A stretch of DNA of 64,000 nucleotides, from positions 1 to 64,000 of the forward strand of contig DASXYG010000070.1 of the NCBI GenBank assembly GCA_036502625.1, in the 5' to 3' direction. The first letter of the stretch is position 1. Each line of letters begins with the position of its first letter. The DNA is from DASXYG01 sp036502625 (GTDB lineage: Bacteria; Actinomycetota; Actinomycetes; Streptosporangiales; Streptosporangiaceae). Made by a program: the position numbers and the translations under genes. The notes beneath the pieces are model-generated. The model did no database searches. It was given only the letters and a program-made list of their open reading frames with translations, and was not told the origin of the DNA. Below are positions 1 to 8,987 of this stretch, piece after piece.

Positions 1-1
1 T

Positions 2-361
2 GTCCGCCACATCACGCGCCTGCCGGTCGTTGACGACGAGCGGCGGCTGATCGGCATCGTCACCCGGTCGGACCTGCTGCGCGGGTTCCTGCGGCCGGAC
101 GAGCGCATCCGGGAGCAGGTGGCCGCCGAGGTCGTCCGCAATGCCCTGTGGGCCGGCCCCGAGCAGGTGGCCGTCGACGTCGCCGACGGCGTCGTCACCC
201 TCAGCGGCCAGGTCGAGCTGAAGAGCCTGACCGGCTTCGCCGTGCGCCTGGCGCGCGCGCTCGACGGCGTCGTGGACGTCGTCGACAAGCTCACCTACGC
301 CCGCGACGACACCACCTTCCAGGCGCGCCACGACTGGCGGCCCCCGCACCGCCGGACCTGA
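2..361 (+). CDS. CBS-BON domain protein, C-terminal part
   Basis: The reading frame is open from the window edge, so the N-terminus is missing. The first visible residues (about 1-35) look like the end of a CBS domain, with a LPVVDDERRLIGIVTRSDLL pattern. They are followed by a BON domain (about residues 40-105) containing a hydrophobic VTLSGQVELKS strand. In actinobacteria CBS-BON proteins are small cytosolic sensors thought to bind adenine nucleotides, and the BON domain may contact lipid or protein. The ligand cannot be told from this fragment. It runs convergently toward the crotonase gene with about 100 bases between them. Confidence 0.75.
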   Translation, partial: VRHITRLPVVDDERRLIGIVTRSDLLRGFLRPDERIREQVAAEVVRNALWAGPEQVAVDVADGVVTLSGQVELKSLTGFAVRLARALDGVVDVVDKLTYARDDTTFQARHDWRPPHRRT

Positions 362-461
362 CCCCGCCACCCGGAACCCACGAACCGTCCAGAGGAGAGG
401 CCGCCTCCGAGGAGGACCTGGACCAGGTGGAGCTCCGGCTCGTCGATCTGCCCGGCGCGGT

Positions 462-1262
462 TCAGTGCCCGGTCCAGGTCGCGCTCTGCTTGTTGGCGAA
501 TGCCGCCACCGCGTTGTGGAAATCGTCCGAGCCGTACACGCGGTCGACGATGTCGGCGGAGTCGAACGTCGTGGCGCGGCGCAAGCGGCGGATGGACTCC
601 TTGGTGGCCCACATGCTCAGCGGGGCGTGGCCGGCCAGGCGCTCGGTCAGCGCGGCGGTCGCGGCATCCAGGTCATCGGTGACCTCGGTGACGAAGCCAC
701 AGGCCAGCGCCTCGTCGGCGAGCATCATGCGGGCCGTGAGCAGGAGAGACGTGGCGCGCGGCTGGCCGAGCTGGTGGGTCAGGAGGGTGAGCGTGCCGCC
801 GGCCAGGCAGTTGCCGAGCGTACGGGCGATGGGCACGCCGAACTTCGCGGCGGGTGTGGCGATGCGAATGTCGGCGCAGGAGGCGATGCCGAGGCCGCCG
901 CCGACGCAATAGCCGTCGATGGCCGCGATCGTGGGCACGTCAACGTTCTGCAGGCGGGTCAGCACCGCCCCGATGCGCTGCTCGTACGCGATCCCGTCCG
1001 CGCCGGTGCGGAAGGACGCGAACTGCCGGATGTCCGTGCCGGCCACGAACGCCTTGTCGCCGGCGCCGCGCAGCACCATGACGCGGATCGCGTCGTCGGT
1101 GTCGGCGCGCTCGCACGCCCGCTCGAGCTCCTCGTACATCGCCCAGGTCATGGCGTTGCGCTGCTGGGGCCGGTTGAACGTGACGGTCAGCACGGGGCCG
1201 TCGGTCTCGACCAGGATGTCGTCGGTCACTGGGGCACCATCCTCTTCACGGGCACCGGTCAT
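462..1262 (-). CDS. Crotonase/enoyl-CoA hydratase-isomerase family protein
   Basis: About 266 residues, the usual crotonase length. The oxyanion-hole segments are visible as AFVAGTDIRQF (about residues 75-85) and a glycine-rich YCVGGGLGIA. The canonical catalytic glutamates of true enoyl-CoA hydratases are not where expected: the usual PEVxLGLxP segment reads FGVPIARTLGNCLAGG. Activity may therefore be isomerase, CoA-ester hydrolase or lyase rather than hydration. The ATG at 1262 overlaps the stop of the upstream CoA-transferase gene (ATGA), so the two are translationally coupled. A GTG at 1229 is an alternative start. Together they likely activate and process a carboxylate imported by the Tct system nearby. 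Confidence 0.8.
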   Translation of the reverse strand: MTGAREEDGAPVTDDILVETDGPVLTVTFNRPQQRNAMTWAMYEELERACERADTDDAIRVMVLRGAGDKAFVAGTDIRQFASFRTGADGIAYEQRIGAVLTRLQNVDVPTIAAIDGYCVGGGLGIASCADIRIATPAAKFGVPIARTLGNCLAGGTLTLLTHQLGQPRATSLLLTARMMLADEALACGFVTEVTDDLDAATAALTERLAGHAPLSMWATKESIRRLRRATTFDSADIVDRVYGSDDFHNAVAAFANKQSATWTGH

Positions 1263-2431
1263 CGGTTGTCCTCGGCCGCGATCTCGGCCAGTACGACGTC
1301 GGTGGCGTCGCCCAGCGTCGGGCCGGCATGGTCGCGCACGGTGGGCGTACGGGAGAAGCGCATCGGCGAGCCGAGCTGGCGTACGGGCCCGGTGGTGGGG
1401 TGGTCGGCGTCCCAGAAGAAGCCGCGCTCGTTCAGTACGGGGTCGGCGAACACCTGCGTGTAGTCGTTGATCGGCGCGCAGGGCACGCCGACGGCGTCGA
1501 GCGCGGCGATGATGTCCGCGGTGGTGCGCTGCGTGGTGGCGCGCTCGATGAGCTCGATGAGCACCTCGCGGTTCTGCACGCGGTGGTAGCCGTCGGCGAA
1601 GCGGTCGTCGTCGAGCAGGTCGTCCAGGCCGAACACCTCGCAGAACGCGGCCCAGTTCTTCGGCGTGGTGGCGCCGACGGTGACGAAGCCGTCGATGGTG
1701 CGCACGGCCTGGTACGGCGCGCTGGTCTGGTGGGCGGAACCGTGCGGGCCGGGCACGGTTCCGTCGCCGAAGTACATGCCGGCCTCCCACACCGCGTACG
1801 AGACGCCGGCCTCCATCAGCGACACGTCGATGTGCTGGCCCTCGCCGGACGCCGCGCACTCACGCAGCGCGGCGGTGACCGCGAGGGCGACGTACAAGCC
1901 GCAGGTCAGGTCGCACATCGGCACGCCCACCTTGGCCGGCTCGCCCCCGGGATGGCCGGTGATGCTCATCAGGCCGCTGCGCGCCTGGGCCATGATGTCG
2001 AGACCGGCGTAGCCGGCGAGCGGACCGTCCTGGCCCCAGCCGGACACCGACGCGTACACCAGCCGCGGGTTGATCTCCCTGAGCGCCTCGTAGCCGAGCC
2101 CGAGGCGGCCCATCGCGCCGGGCCGCAGGTTCTGCACGACGACGTCGGCGGTGCGGGCCAGCCGGCGGAACGCGGCGTTGCCCTGTTCGGTCTTCAGGTC
2201 GAGCGTCACCGACTCCTTGTTGCGGTTCAGCCGGATGAACGGGGAGCTCTCGCCGTTGACGAACGGCCCGGTGGAGCGGACGGGATCGCCGCCCTCCGGG
2301 TTCTCGATCTTGATGACACGCGCGCCGAGGTCGGCCATCTGCATCGTCGCGAAGGGCGCCGCCATGTGCGCCCCGATCTCCAGGACGGTCACTCCGGCCA
2401 GCGGCGGACGCGGGGATTGGGTCTGGGTCAT
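1259..2431 (-). CDS. CaiB/BaiF family III CoA-transferase
   Basis: 390 residues, typical for family III CoA-transferases, which move CoA between acyl-CoA and a free carboxylate through an aspartyl-CoA thioester. The N-terminal VTVLEIGAHMAAPFATM motif and the catalytic aspartate at about D145 (YAGLDIMAQA) are present. The start was set at the ATG at 2431 because it has a good GGGAG ribosome site; a GTG 18 bases upstream lacks one. It is first in a two-gene minus-strand operon with the crotonase. The gene diverges from the GntR regulator, and a TGTAGACA palindromic site lies in the shared 105-base control region, so GntR control is likely. The acyl acceptor is unknown. Confidence 0.88.
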   Translation of the reverse strand: MTQTQSPRPPLAGVTVLEIGAHMAAPFATMQMADLGARVIKIENPEGGDPVRSTGPFVNGESSPFIRLNRNKESVTLDLKTEQGNAAFRRLARTADVVVQNLRPGAMGRLGLGYEALREINPRLVYASVSGWGQDGPLAGYAGLDIMAQARSGLMSITGHPGGEPAKVGVPMCDLTCGLYVALAVTAALRECAASGEGQHIDVSLMEAGVSYAVWEAGMYFGDGTVPGPHGSAHQTSAPYQAVRTIDGFVTVGATTPKNWAAFCEVFGLDDLLDDDRFADGYHRVQNREVLIELIERATTQRTTADIIAALDAVGVPCAPINDYTQVFADPVLNERGFFWDADHPTTGPVRQLGSPMRFSRTPTVRDHAGPTLGDATDVVLAEIAAEDNR

Positions 2432-2467
2432 CGGCCTCTCCCGTACCACGACGTCGACTTCACGCTC

Positions 2468-2481
2468 TATTGTAGACAGTA
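2468..2481. promoter_or_regulatory. Putative GntR/FadR-type operator
   Basis: The sequence TATTGTAGACAGTA has TGT/ACA half-sites (core 2471-2478) typical of operators bound by FadR-subfamily GntR proteins. It lies between the divergent CoA-transferase and GntR genes. Two sites of the same design lie in front of the tctCBA operon (7042-7051, 7064-7077). Regulation is inferred. Confidence 0.6.
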
Positions 2482-2536
2482 GTCAGATGGGGATCGGGTT
2501 GGGGACCCGGCGTACGGACCGAGCGGGAGGCGGAAC

Positions 2537-3274
2537 ATGGACGGGGCAACGAACGCAGGGGTGGCGCGCATCGTGGGGCCGCCCAGCATGTCCAAGCTCG
2601 CGTCCGACGCGCTGCGCACCATGATCCTCAGCGGTGAGCTGCGCCCCGGCGACCGCGTCGTGGAGAACCGGCTCACCGTGCAGCTCGGCGTGTCCCGGCC
2701 GCCGCTGCGCGAGGCGCTGAAGGAGCTGGAGTACGAGGGCCTGGTGGTCCAGCACCCGCGGCGCGGCGCCGTCGTCACCCCGATCACGCAGCACGACGTG
2801 TACGAGATCGTCACCATGCGCGAGGAGCTGGAGACCATGGCCGTGCGCCTGGGCGTTCCGGTCCGCTCGCCGGAGCTGCTCCGCCCCGTCGCGGACGCCC
2901 TGCGCGCCCTCGAACGCGCCGCCGAGGGTGGCGACGAGGCGGCGGTCACCGCGCACGGCTTCGCCTTCCACCTGGCCGTGGTCGGGCTGGGCGGGCATCG
3001 CCGGTTGGCCGACGCCTATCGTGCGCTCGCCCTGCAGATGCAGTTGTGCATGGGGCTGAACCGCCGCGCCCGCAAGGACCGGGAGGACCTGGCCGGCAAC
3101 GCCGCGCGCCACCGCGAGCTGCTGCGGGTGATCGAGGCCGGCGACCAGGACGCCACACTCGCCGCGCTCGCCGCGCACGGGCACCGTACGTTCCTGGCCG
3201 AGATCGTCGACGGCCTCGGCGGGGCGACGCCCCGGTCCCGTGAGTGGCTGCGCGAGCTGCGCGAAAACGGCTGA
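2537..3274 (+). CDS. GntR family (FadR subfamily) transcriptional regulator
   Basis: 245 residues. An N-terminal winged helix-turn-helix (about residues 18-82, with GVSRPPLREALKELEYEGLV) is followed by an all-helical FCD effector domain (about 90-225). FCD domains usually bind a small carboxylate through metal-coordinating histidines; candidates here include the His in HGFAFHLAVV and in AARHRELL. A GGGAGG ribosome site precedes the ATG. It sits between the divergent CoA-transferase operon and the carbonic-anhydrase-like gene, and near-identical operator sites occur before tctCBA. It probably senses the transported carboxylate and controls both units, including itself. Confidence 0.88.
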   Translation: MDGATNAGVARIVGPPSMSKLASDALRTMILSGELRPGDRVVENRLTVQLGVSRPPLREALKELEYEGLVVQHPRRGAVVTPITQHDVYEIVTMREELETMAVRLGVPVRSPELLRPVADALRALERAAEGGDEAAVTAHGFAFHLAVVGLGGHRRLADAYRALALQMQLCMGLNRRARKDREDLAGNAARHRELLRVIEAGDQDATLAALAAHGHRTFLAEIVDGLGGATPRSREWLRELRENG

Positions 3275-3304
3275 GCCGCCCGCCCGACCTGTGGAGGATC
3301 CCTG

Positions 3305-3835
3305 GTGACCAGTGACGCTCTCGTCCTTGCGATCGGTGACCGCGTGCCGCGCATCGACCCCACCGCGTTCCTCGCGCCCGGTGCCAAGGTGCTCGGCGAC
3401 GTCACGCTCGGCGCCGGCTCAAGCATCTGGTACACCGCCGTACTGCGCGCGGACACCGAGTCGATCACCATCGGTGCCGGGACGAACCTGCAGGACGGCT
3501 GCGTCATGCACGCCGACCCGGGCTTTCCCGCGGTCCTCGGCGATGGCGTGTGCGTCGGCCACCGCGCCGTCCTGCACGGCTGTGTGATCGCCGACGCCGT
3601 GCTGGTCGGCATGGGGGCGGTCGTGCTCAACGGTGCGCGCGTCGGCACCGGCAGCCTGATCGCCGCCGGCGCCGTGGTGCCCGAGGGCGCGATGATTCCC
3701 GAAGGGTCGCTGGTCGCCGGGGTGCCGGGCAAGGTACGCCGCGAGCTGTCCGCGGACGAGCGGGCGCACATCGTCGACTCGGCGGCCCGCTATCGGGACC
3801 GGGCCGCCGAGCACCGTGCCGCGCTCGCCCGCTGA
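3305..3835 (+). CDS. Gamma-carbonic-anhydrase-like hexapeptide-repeat protein
   Basis: 176 residues forming a left-handed beta helix of hexapeptide repeats (about residues 20-140), ending in a C-terminal helix. The three zinc-binding histidines of the gamma-carbonic anhydrase/PaaY/CaiE family appear conserved at H69 (CVMHADP), H86 and H91 (GHRAVLHG). In catabolic clusters PaaY and CaiE relatives can act as thioesterases or support CoA-dependent pathways, so a link to the adjacent CoA-transferase unit is plausible. It starts at GTG after a GGAGG ribosome site, 30 bases behind the GntR gene, so the two probably share a transcript. It is convergent with tctA. Confidence 0.85.
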   Translation: MTSDALVLAIGDRVPRIDPTAFLAPGAKVLGDVTLGAGSSIWYTAVLRADTESITIGAGTNLQDGCVMHADPGFPAVLGDGVCVGHRAVLHGCVIADAVLVGMGAVVLNGARVGTGSLIAAGAVVPEGAMIPEGSLVAGVPGKVRRELSADERAHIVDSAARYRDRAAEHRAALAR

Positions 3836-3848
3836 CGGCGCGACGGCG

Positions 3849-5404
3849 TTACTCGGCCTTGTGCGCCGGTACGGTGTCGCTCGGCTCGGCCGCCGGCTCG
3901 GGCGTACGGGGGCGGCCCATGAGCCTGCGAGCCGCCTTCAGGAGGGTCGAACCGAACAGCACGGCGAGCGCCAGGACGAACAGGACCAAGGCGATCGGCC
4001 GGTTCAGGAAGATGCCGAGATCGCCGCCGCCCATGTCCGACGTCTGCACCAGTGACTTCTCCAGCAGATTGCCGAGGATCAGCCCGAGGATCAGCGGCGG
4101 CGCGGGGAACCCGTATTCCGCATCAGGTATCCGACGGCGCCGAACACCAGTGCCAGGCCGACGCCCCACATGCGGTTCTCGATCGCGAACGCGCCGACGA
4201 ACGACAGCAGGAGGATCAGCGGGTACAGCAGGCCGTACCGCAACCGGAGGACCGACGCGAACATCGGCGCCAACGGCAGGTTCAGCAGCACCAGGAACAC
4301 GTTCCCGATGTAGAACGACGCGAGCAGGCCCCACGCCAGCTTCGGTTGCTGGCTCAAGAACAGCGGCCCCGGCTGCAACCCGAAGATCAAGAACGCGCCC
4401 AGCAGCACCGCCGTCGTCCCCGACCCGGGAATGCCCAGCGTCAGCGTCGGGACGAACGACGCGTTCGCCGCCGCGTTGTTCGCCGCCTCCGGGCCCGCGA
4501 CCCCCTGGAGCATCCCCGTGCCGAACCGTTCCGGGTGCTTGGACGCGCGGCGCTCGATGTCGTAGGCGAAGAACGACGCCAACGTCGCGCCCGCGCCCGG
4601 CAGGATGCCGAGCAGGAATCCGGCGACGCCGCCGCGGCCGATGGACCCGCCGATCTGGCGGAGCTCGGCGCGCGATATCACCATGTCGCGGACCCGGGTG
4701 CGGATCGGCGCGGCACCGCCCTTGCCGACCTGCCCCATCACCTCCGCGATGGCGAACACGCCGATCACGACGGCGAGGAACCCGATCCCGCCGGTCAGCG
4801 AGACCTGGCCGAACGTGAACCGTGCGACGCCGGACTGCGCGTCGATCCCGATCGTCGCCAGCGCCAGCCCGAACGCCGCCATCGTCAGGCCCTTGGCCCG
4901 GGACTTCGCGTCGAACCCGACGACGCTCGCCATCCCGAGCAGCATGAGCGCGAACATCTCCGGCGGCCCGAAGTGCAACGCCATGGACGCGAACAGCGGC
5001 GCGAGCGTCATCAGCGGGATGATCGTCAAGGTTCCGGAGACGAATGAGGCGATCGCCGACGTCGCGAGCGCTTGACCGGCCCGGCCCGCCCGCGCCAACG
5101 GGTAGCCGTCGAACGTCACGACGGCGCTGGCCGAGTCGCCCGGTGTCGCGATCAGTATCGAGCTGATCGACGAGCCGTACTGGCATCCGTAGTAGATCCC
5201 GGCCAGCATGATCAGCGCCGTCACCGGTTCCAGCGTCAGCGTCAACGGCAGGAGCAGCGCCACGCCCGTCGCCGAACCCAGCCCCGGCAGCATGCCGATG
5301 ACCGTGCCGATGAACACGCCGATGAGGCAGTACAGCAGGTTGTGCGGGGTGAACGCGGTCGAGAAGCCGAGCCCCACCTGATCGAAGATGTGCACGTCAC
5401 GCAC
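3849..5404 (-). pseudogene. tctA: TctA large permease subunit, disrupted by a one-base frameshift
   Basis: Large membrane subunit (about 12 helices expected) of a tripartite tricarboxylate (TTT) transporter. The main frame runs from GTG 5404 to a stop at 4091 (437 residues). It carries the family's glycine-rich motifs such as GVFIGTVIGMLPGLG near the N-terminus and GIPGSGTTAVLLGA in the second half. The expected last ~90 residues, including two or three transmembrane segments, continue in the next frame down to 3849. Restoring one base at about 4115-4117 would rejoin them as RKYGFPAPPLILGLILGN. This is either a genuine mutation that would cripple uptake or a sequencing error. It overlaps tctB by eight bases. 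Confidence 0.8.
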
Positions 5405-5927
5405 CCCCGAGCAGGCCGAGCATGCCGCCGGGAAGCGGCACCTGGAGCACCAGGACGAACACCGCCCAGGAGCCGAGCGTGGCGACCGCGCCGATGCCGA
5501 CGGCGAGCCATGGCTTCTCCCGCTCGACGAACCACAGCAGGGCGCAGATCAGCAGCCCGAAGGCCACCAGGAACCCGGTCACGAAGCTGAGGGCGAACGA
5601 CGCGGCGGTCAGGACGAACACGAGCACGACACGCCGCTCGCTGCCGCTCGACGCGGGCCGCTCGCCGGCGGGAGCCGCGCCGGCGGATGTATCAGCGGCG
5701 TCGGACGGTGTCCCGGCCGCCTTCTCCCGGGCGCTGCGGACGAACGATTCGGCAAGCGTCCACACGGCGAAGCACGCGAGCGCGAGGCCGGCGCAGAAGG
5801 GCATGAAGCCCGGCCCGATCCGTCCGCCCGCACCGAACAGGTGGTATCCGAAGGAGGCGATGGTCATCGCGAGTCCGCCGGCGGCGAGCACCCCGCAGAG
5901 GATCCGTTCGCCGCGCAGTCGTCCCAT
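5397..5927 (-). CDS. tctB: TctB small membrane subunit of tripartite tricarboxylate transporter
   Basis: 176 residues with about four or five transmembrane segments: one near residues 10-30, one near 40-60, then a polar alanine- and proline-rich loop (about 68-97), then two or three more. This is the TctB layout. The subunit works with TctA in the membrane and receives substrate from the periplasmic-type binding protein TctC. The ATG at 5927 is three bases behind the tctC stop, and the gene overlaps tctA, so this is a tight tctCBA operon. Confidence 0.85.
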   Translation of the reverse strand: MGRLRGERILCGVLAAGGLAMTIASFGYHLFGAGGRIGPGFMPFCAGLALACFAVWTLAESFVRSAREKAAGTPSDAADTSAGAAPAGERPASSGSERRVVLVFVLTAASFALSFVTGFLVAFGLLICALLWFVEREKPWLAVGIGAVATLGSWAVFVLVLQVPLPGGMLGLLGGA

Positions 5928-5930
5928 GCC

Positions 5931-6938
5931 TCACGACCCGTTCTTTCCGTACGCGGCCTTGAGCTGGTTCTCGGTGTCCTTCAGGTAGGTGACGAACGCG
6001 TCGTGGCCGCGCTGCACCGGGTTGAGGAAGGCCGAGTCGACGTAGCGCTTGTACCCGGGCGTCTTGGTCCACTTGCCGACCGTGTCCTCCCAGTACTTCT
6101 GTTGCGCCTTGGTGATGCCACCGGCCGCGAACACGCCGCGGTACTGGGTGAAGGCGACGTTGACGCCCTGCTCCTTGGCGGTGGGCACGCTGTCGAGCGG
6201 CGCCTTGGTGTAGCGCTTCTTGGCGAACACCGCGATGGCGCGCAGCTTGCCCGCCTGGACCTGGCCGATGACCTCGCTGGGGTTGAGCATGCCCATGTCG
6301 ATGTCGCCGCCCAGCAGGCTCGTGACCATCTCGCCGCCCGACTCGACCACGACCTGGTTGAACTTGATGCCCTTCTGGCGCTGCATCAGCATCTCGTCCA
6401 CGGCGTCCGGGCCCGTCGTGCCGCTGACGCCCATCCGGAGCGCCTTGCCGGACTTCGCCGCCGCCACCACCGACTTGAGGTCCTTGTACGGCGAGCTCGC
6501 CGGCACGACGAGCATGACCACGTCCTCGCCGATCTGCATGATGGGGGTGAAGTCGGTCCACTTCCACGGCGTCTTCGTCGTCAGCGGCAACGCGACGCTC
6601 GTGCTCTCGGACGGCACCAGGGTGTAGGGGCTTCCCTGCTGCTCGAAGAGGTACGAGTAGCCGATCGAACCGCTTCCGCCCGGCTTGTTCACGACGTTCA
6701 CGTTCACGTTCGGCTGTACCGCCTTGATGCCCGCCTGCAGCGCGCGGCCGAAGATGTCGCTTCCGCCGCCGGGCGCGAACGGCACGTCGAGCGTGACGGG
6801 CCGGGTCGGCCGCCATGCGCCCCCGCCGGCCCCGCCGCTCCCCGTGCCGTTGCACCCTGCCGCGGCGCCCGCCGCGACGACCACGCACACGGCCGCTGCC
6901 ATCCCCCGATGGATTCGTCTGCCGTCAGTACGGTGCAT
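5931..6938 (-). CDS. tctC: TctC solute-binding lipoprotein of tripartite tricarboxylate transporter
   Basis: 335 residues from the ATG at 6938, chosen because a GGAGGAA ribosome site stands before it; a GTG 12 bases upstream lies within that site. The N-terminus has a short basic region, a hydrophobic stretch and a lipobox AAAGC, making C29 the likely lipid-modified cysteine. The rest is the Bug/TctC two-lobed binding fold, with a VPFAPGGGSDIFGR motif after the start and a PSEVIGQVQAGKLRAIAV segment in the second half. It captures a carboxylate outside the cell for TctA/TctB. First gene of the operon; two GntR-type operators lie upstream. Confidence 0.9.
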   Translation of the reverse strand: MHRTDGRRIHRGMAAAVCVVVAAGAAAGCNGTGSGGAGGGAWRPTRPVTLDVPFAPGGGSDIFGRALQAGIKAVQPNVNVNVVNKPGGSGSIGYSYLFEQQGSPYTLVPSESTSVALPLTTKTPWKWTDFTPIMQIGEDVVMLVVPASSPYKDLKSVVAAAKSGKALRMGVSGTTGPDAVDEMLMQRQKGIKFNQVVVESGGEMVTSLLGGDIDMGMLNPSEVIGQVQAGKLRAIAVFAKKRYTKAPLDSVPTAKEQGVNVAFTQYRGVFAAGGITKAQQKYWEDTVGKWTKTPGYKRYVDSAFLNPVQRGHDAFVTYLKDTENQLKAAYGKNGS

Positions 6939-7041
6939 CTCTTCCTCCACGTTGACGTCGTTGCCTGTCAGGGAGTCGGATCGGTCCGGCCGAGCGCCGC
7001 GCCGGGGGAGGGGTAACCCCCATCACACTCGTAACGGTCTT

Positions 7042-7051
7042 CTGTATACAG
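7042..7051. promoter_or_regulatory. Putative GntR operator 1 upstream of tctCBA
   Basis: Perfect palindrome CTGTATACAG with TGT/ACA half-sites, about 100 bases upstream of tctC. It matches the design of the site at 2468-2481. Its centre is 24 bases from that of the next site (7064-7077), which fits two dimers binding the same DNA face loosely. Confidence 0.6.
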
Positions 7052-7063
7052 GAGTGCTTGGAC

Positions 7064-7077
7064 TATTGTCTACAGAA
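7064..7077. promoter_or_regulatory. Putative GntR operator 2 upstream of tctCBA
   Basis: TATTGTCTACAGAA, core TGTCTACA (7067-7074), closely matches the TATTGTAGACAGTA site between the CoA-transferase and GntR genes. The repeat of this site at two distant promoters is the main evidence that one GntR protein controls both. Confidence 0.6.
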
Positions 7078-7214
7078 TTTTGACGGCGATACGAGGAGGC
7101 ATTCGGGTCCATGCCGTGGGGCCGCCGCTTGTGCTCGCCGGGATGGAGGGCGTATGTTCAGGTCGATCGTACAGGTCGGTCGTACAGTACAAGTGTTCGT
7201 GAGCGGGAGGTTCG

Positions 7215-7796
7215 GTGGCGACGGCGGAGCAGGGGCAGGAGGTGCGCCGGCGGCTGCTGGCCGCGGCGGCCGAACTGATCCCCGAACGCGGCTGGACGGC
7301 GGTGAGCACCCGGGTGCTGGCGCAGCGGGCGGGGGTGACACCGAGCGTGGTGCACTATCACTTCCCGTCGGTGGCGGCGTTGCTGAACGAGGCCGTGATC
7401 GCCGTGATGCAGGGCACGGTGGCCGAGCTGGACGGTCTGCTCGGCCAGGTCCGTACGCCGGCCGATGCGGTGGACGCGCTGTGCGCGTCATTGGACCGGT
7501 ACCGCGGTGACGACGCGTTGTCGCTGCTGTTCTTCGAGGGCTACCTGGCCGGCACCCGCGATCCGGAGCTGCGCGAGCGGATCGCCGGTGTGCTCGACGG
7601 GTTCGGCCGGACGTTCGGCGACTGGCTGGGCACGCACGGGGTGGCCGCGCCGCAGGAGGTCGCCGCGGTGCTGATGGCCGCGATCGACGGCCTGGTGCTG
7701 CGCCGCGGCCTGGGCGGCGACCTGGACGTCACGGTCACCGCGACCGTCCTGCGCCGGCTCCTCAGCGCGTCAAGAGACGAAGGAGACGTCCGATGA
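7215..7796 (+). CDS. TetR/AcrR family transcriptional regulator
   Basis: 193 residues. The N-terminal helix-turn-helix covers about residues 10-57 (RRRLLAAAAELIPERGWTAV through TPSVVHYHFPSVAALL), followed by a helical ligand domain. It starts at GTG. Just upstream (about 7165-7190) the octamer TCGTACAG occurs twice as a direct repeat, and a GTACAGTAC palindrome follows, a likely operator for autoregulation. It overlaps the next gene by ATGA. It therefore probably controls the flavin monooxygenase as a self-contained sensor-detoxification or modification pair. Confidence 0.87.
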   Translation: MATAEQGQEVRRRLLAAAAELIPERGWTAVSTRVLAQRAGVTPSVVHYHFPSVAALLNEAVIAVMQGTVAELDGLLGQVRTPADAVDALCASLDRYRGDDALSLLFFEGYLAGTRDPELRERIAGVLDGFGRTFGDWLGTHGVAAPQEVAAVLMAAIDGLVLRRGLGGDLDVTVTATVLRRLLSASRDEGDVR

Positions 7797-8971
7797 AGGT
7801 GGTGGTCTGCGGGGCCGGGCTCACCGGTCTGGCCCTGGCGAACCGGCTGGCCGCGCACGGTGCCGAGGTGGTCGTGCTGGAACGATCTCCCGGCCCCCGC
7901 TCCCAGGGCTACATGATCGACTTCTTCGGTGCCGGGTACGAGGCGCTCGAGGCGATGGGCCTGCTGCCCGCGGTCGAGGAGGTCGCCTACCACTTCGGCG
8001 AGGCCAACCTGATCGACGCCCGCGGCCGCGTCCGGGCCCGGGCCCGTCCCGAGCAGTTCACCGGCGGGCGGCCGCTGCTCGACCTCATGCGCCCCGACCT
8101 GGAACGTGTCCTGCGCGAGCATCTGCCGCCGGAGGTCGACCTCCGGTTCGGCGCCGGCGTGGTCGCCGTCACCGACCATGGCACCGGGGTCCGGGTCGGC
8201 CTCGGCGACGGGACCGAGATCGAGGCCGACCTGCTCGCCGGCGCCGACGGCGTCCACTCCACCGTCCGGCGGCTGGTGTTCGGCCCGGAGGACCGGTACC
8301 TGCGTTACCTCGGCTTCCACACCGCCGCGTTCGCCTTCGACGCGCCCGAGATCCACGCCGCGATCCGCGGCCGGGCCGTTCTCACCGACACGATCGACCG
8401 GCAGATGGGCTTCTACGGCCTGCGCGACGGCCGCGTCGCCACCTTCGCCGTGCACCGCGCCCCCGACCCGGCTCTGCCGCCGGACACCCGGGCCGCGGTA
8501 CGCGACGTCTACGGCGGCCTCGGCTGGATGGTGCCCACCGTCCTGGACCGGTGCCCGCCGCCGGCGGAGATCTACTACGACCAGGTGGCGCAGATCCGCA
8601 TGCCCGGCTGGCACTCCGGACGTACGGTGCTGGTCGGCGACGCCGCCTACGCCGTGTCCCTGCTCGCCGGCCAGGGCGCCTCCCTCGGCATCGCCGGCGC
8701 CTACGTCCTCGCCGACCATCTCGCCCGCGAGCCCACCATCGACGACGCCCTCGCCGGCTACGAGCGGCAGTGGCGCCCGGTCGCCGAGGAGAAACAACAG
8801 GTCGGCCAGGCCGCCGTCCGCTGGTTCCTCCCCGCCTCCCGCCTCCAACTGCGGGCACGCCACGCAATGCTGCGCATCGCCCGGCTCCCCCTCATCGACC
8901 GCCTCATCGCCACCGGCCTCGCGGGCAAGCCGACCGCCCCGCTCGTCCGCACCCCCACGGCGCACACGTGA
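7793..8971 (+). CDS. FAD-dependent aromatic/antibiotic monooxygenase (PHBH/TetX fold)
   Basis: 392 residues with the three group A flavoprotein monooxygenase signatures: GAGLTGLALANRL (GxGxxG, residues 7-12), GADGVHSTVRR (DG motif, about 155-165) and VLVGDAAYAVSLLAGQGAS (GD motif, about 281-300). Such enzymes use NAD(P)H, FAD and oxygen to hydroxylate an aromatic or polyketide substrate. The gene is coupled to the upstream TetR by a four-base overlap, a pattern common for drug-inactivating or xenobiotic-induced oxygenases. The substrate is unknown. Confidence 0.87.
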   Translation: MKVVVCGAGLTGLALANRLAAHGAEVVVLERSPGPRSQGYMIDFFGAGYEALEAMGLLPAVEEVAYHFGEANLIDARGRVRARARPEQFTGGRPLLDLMRPDLERVLREHLPPEVDLRFGAGVVAVTDHGTGVRVGLGDGTEIEADLLAGADGVHSTVRRLVFGPEDRYLRYLGFHTAAFAFDAPEIHAAIRGRAVLTDTIDRQMGFYGLRDGRVATFAVHRAPDPALPPDTRAAVRDVYGGLGWMVPTVLDRCPPPAEIYYDQVAQIRMPGWHSGRTVLVGDAAYAVSLLAGQGASLGIAGAYVLADHLAREPTIDDALAGYERQWRPVAEEKQQVGQAAVRWFLPASRLQLRARHAMLRIARLPLIDRLIATGLAGKPTAPLVRTPTAHT

Positions 8972-8987
8972 CGCCCCCCGCCGCGCC

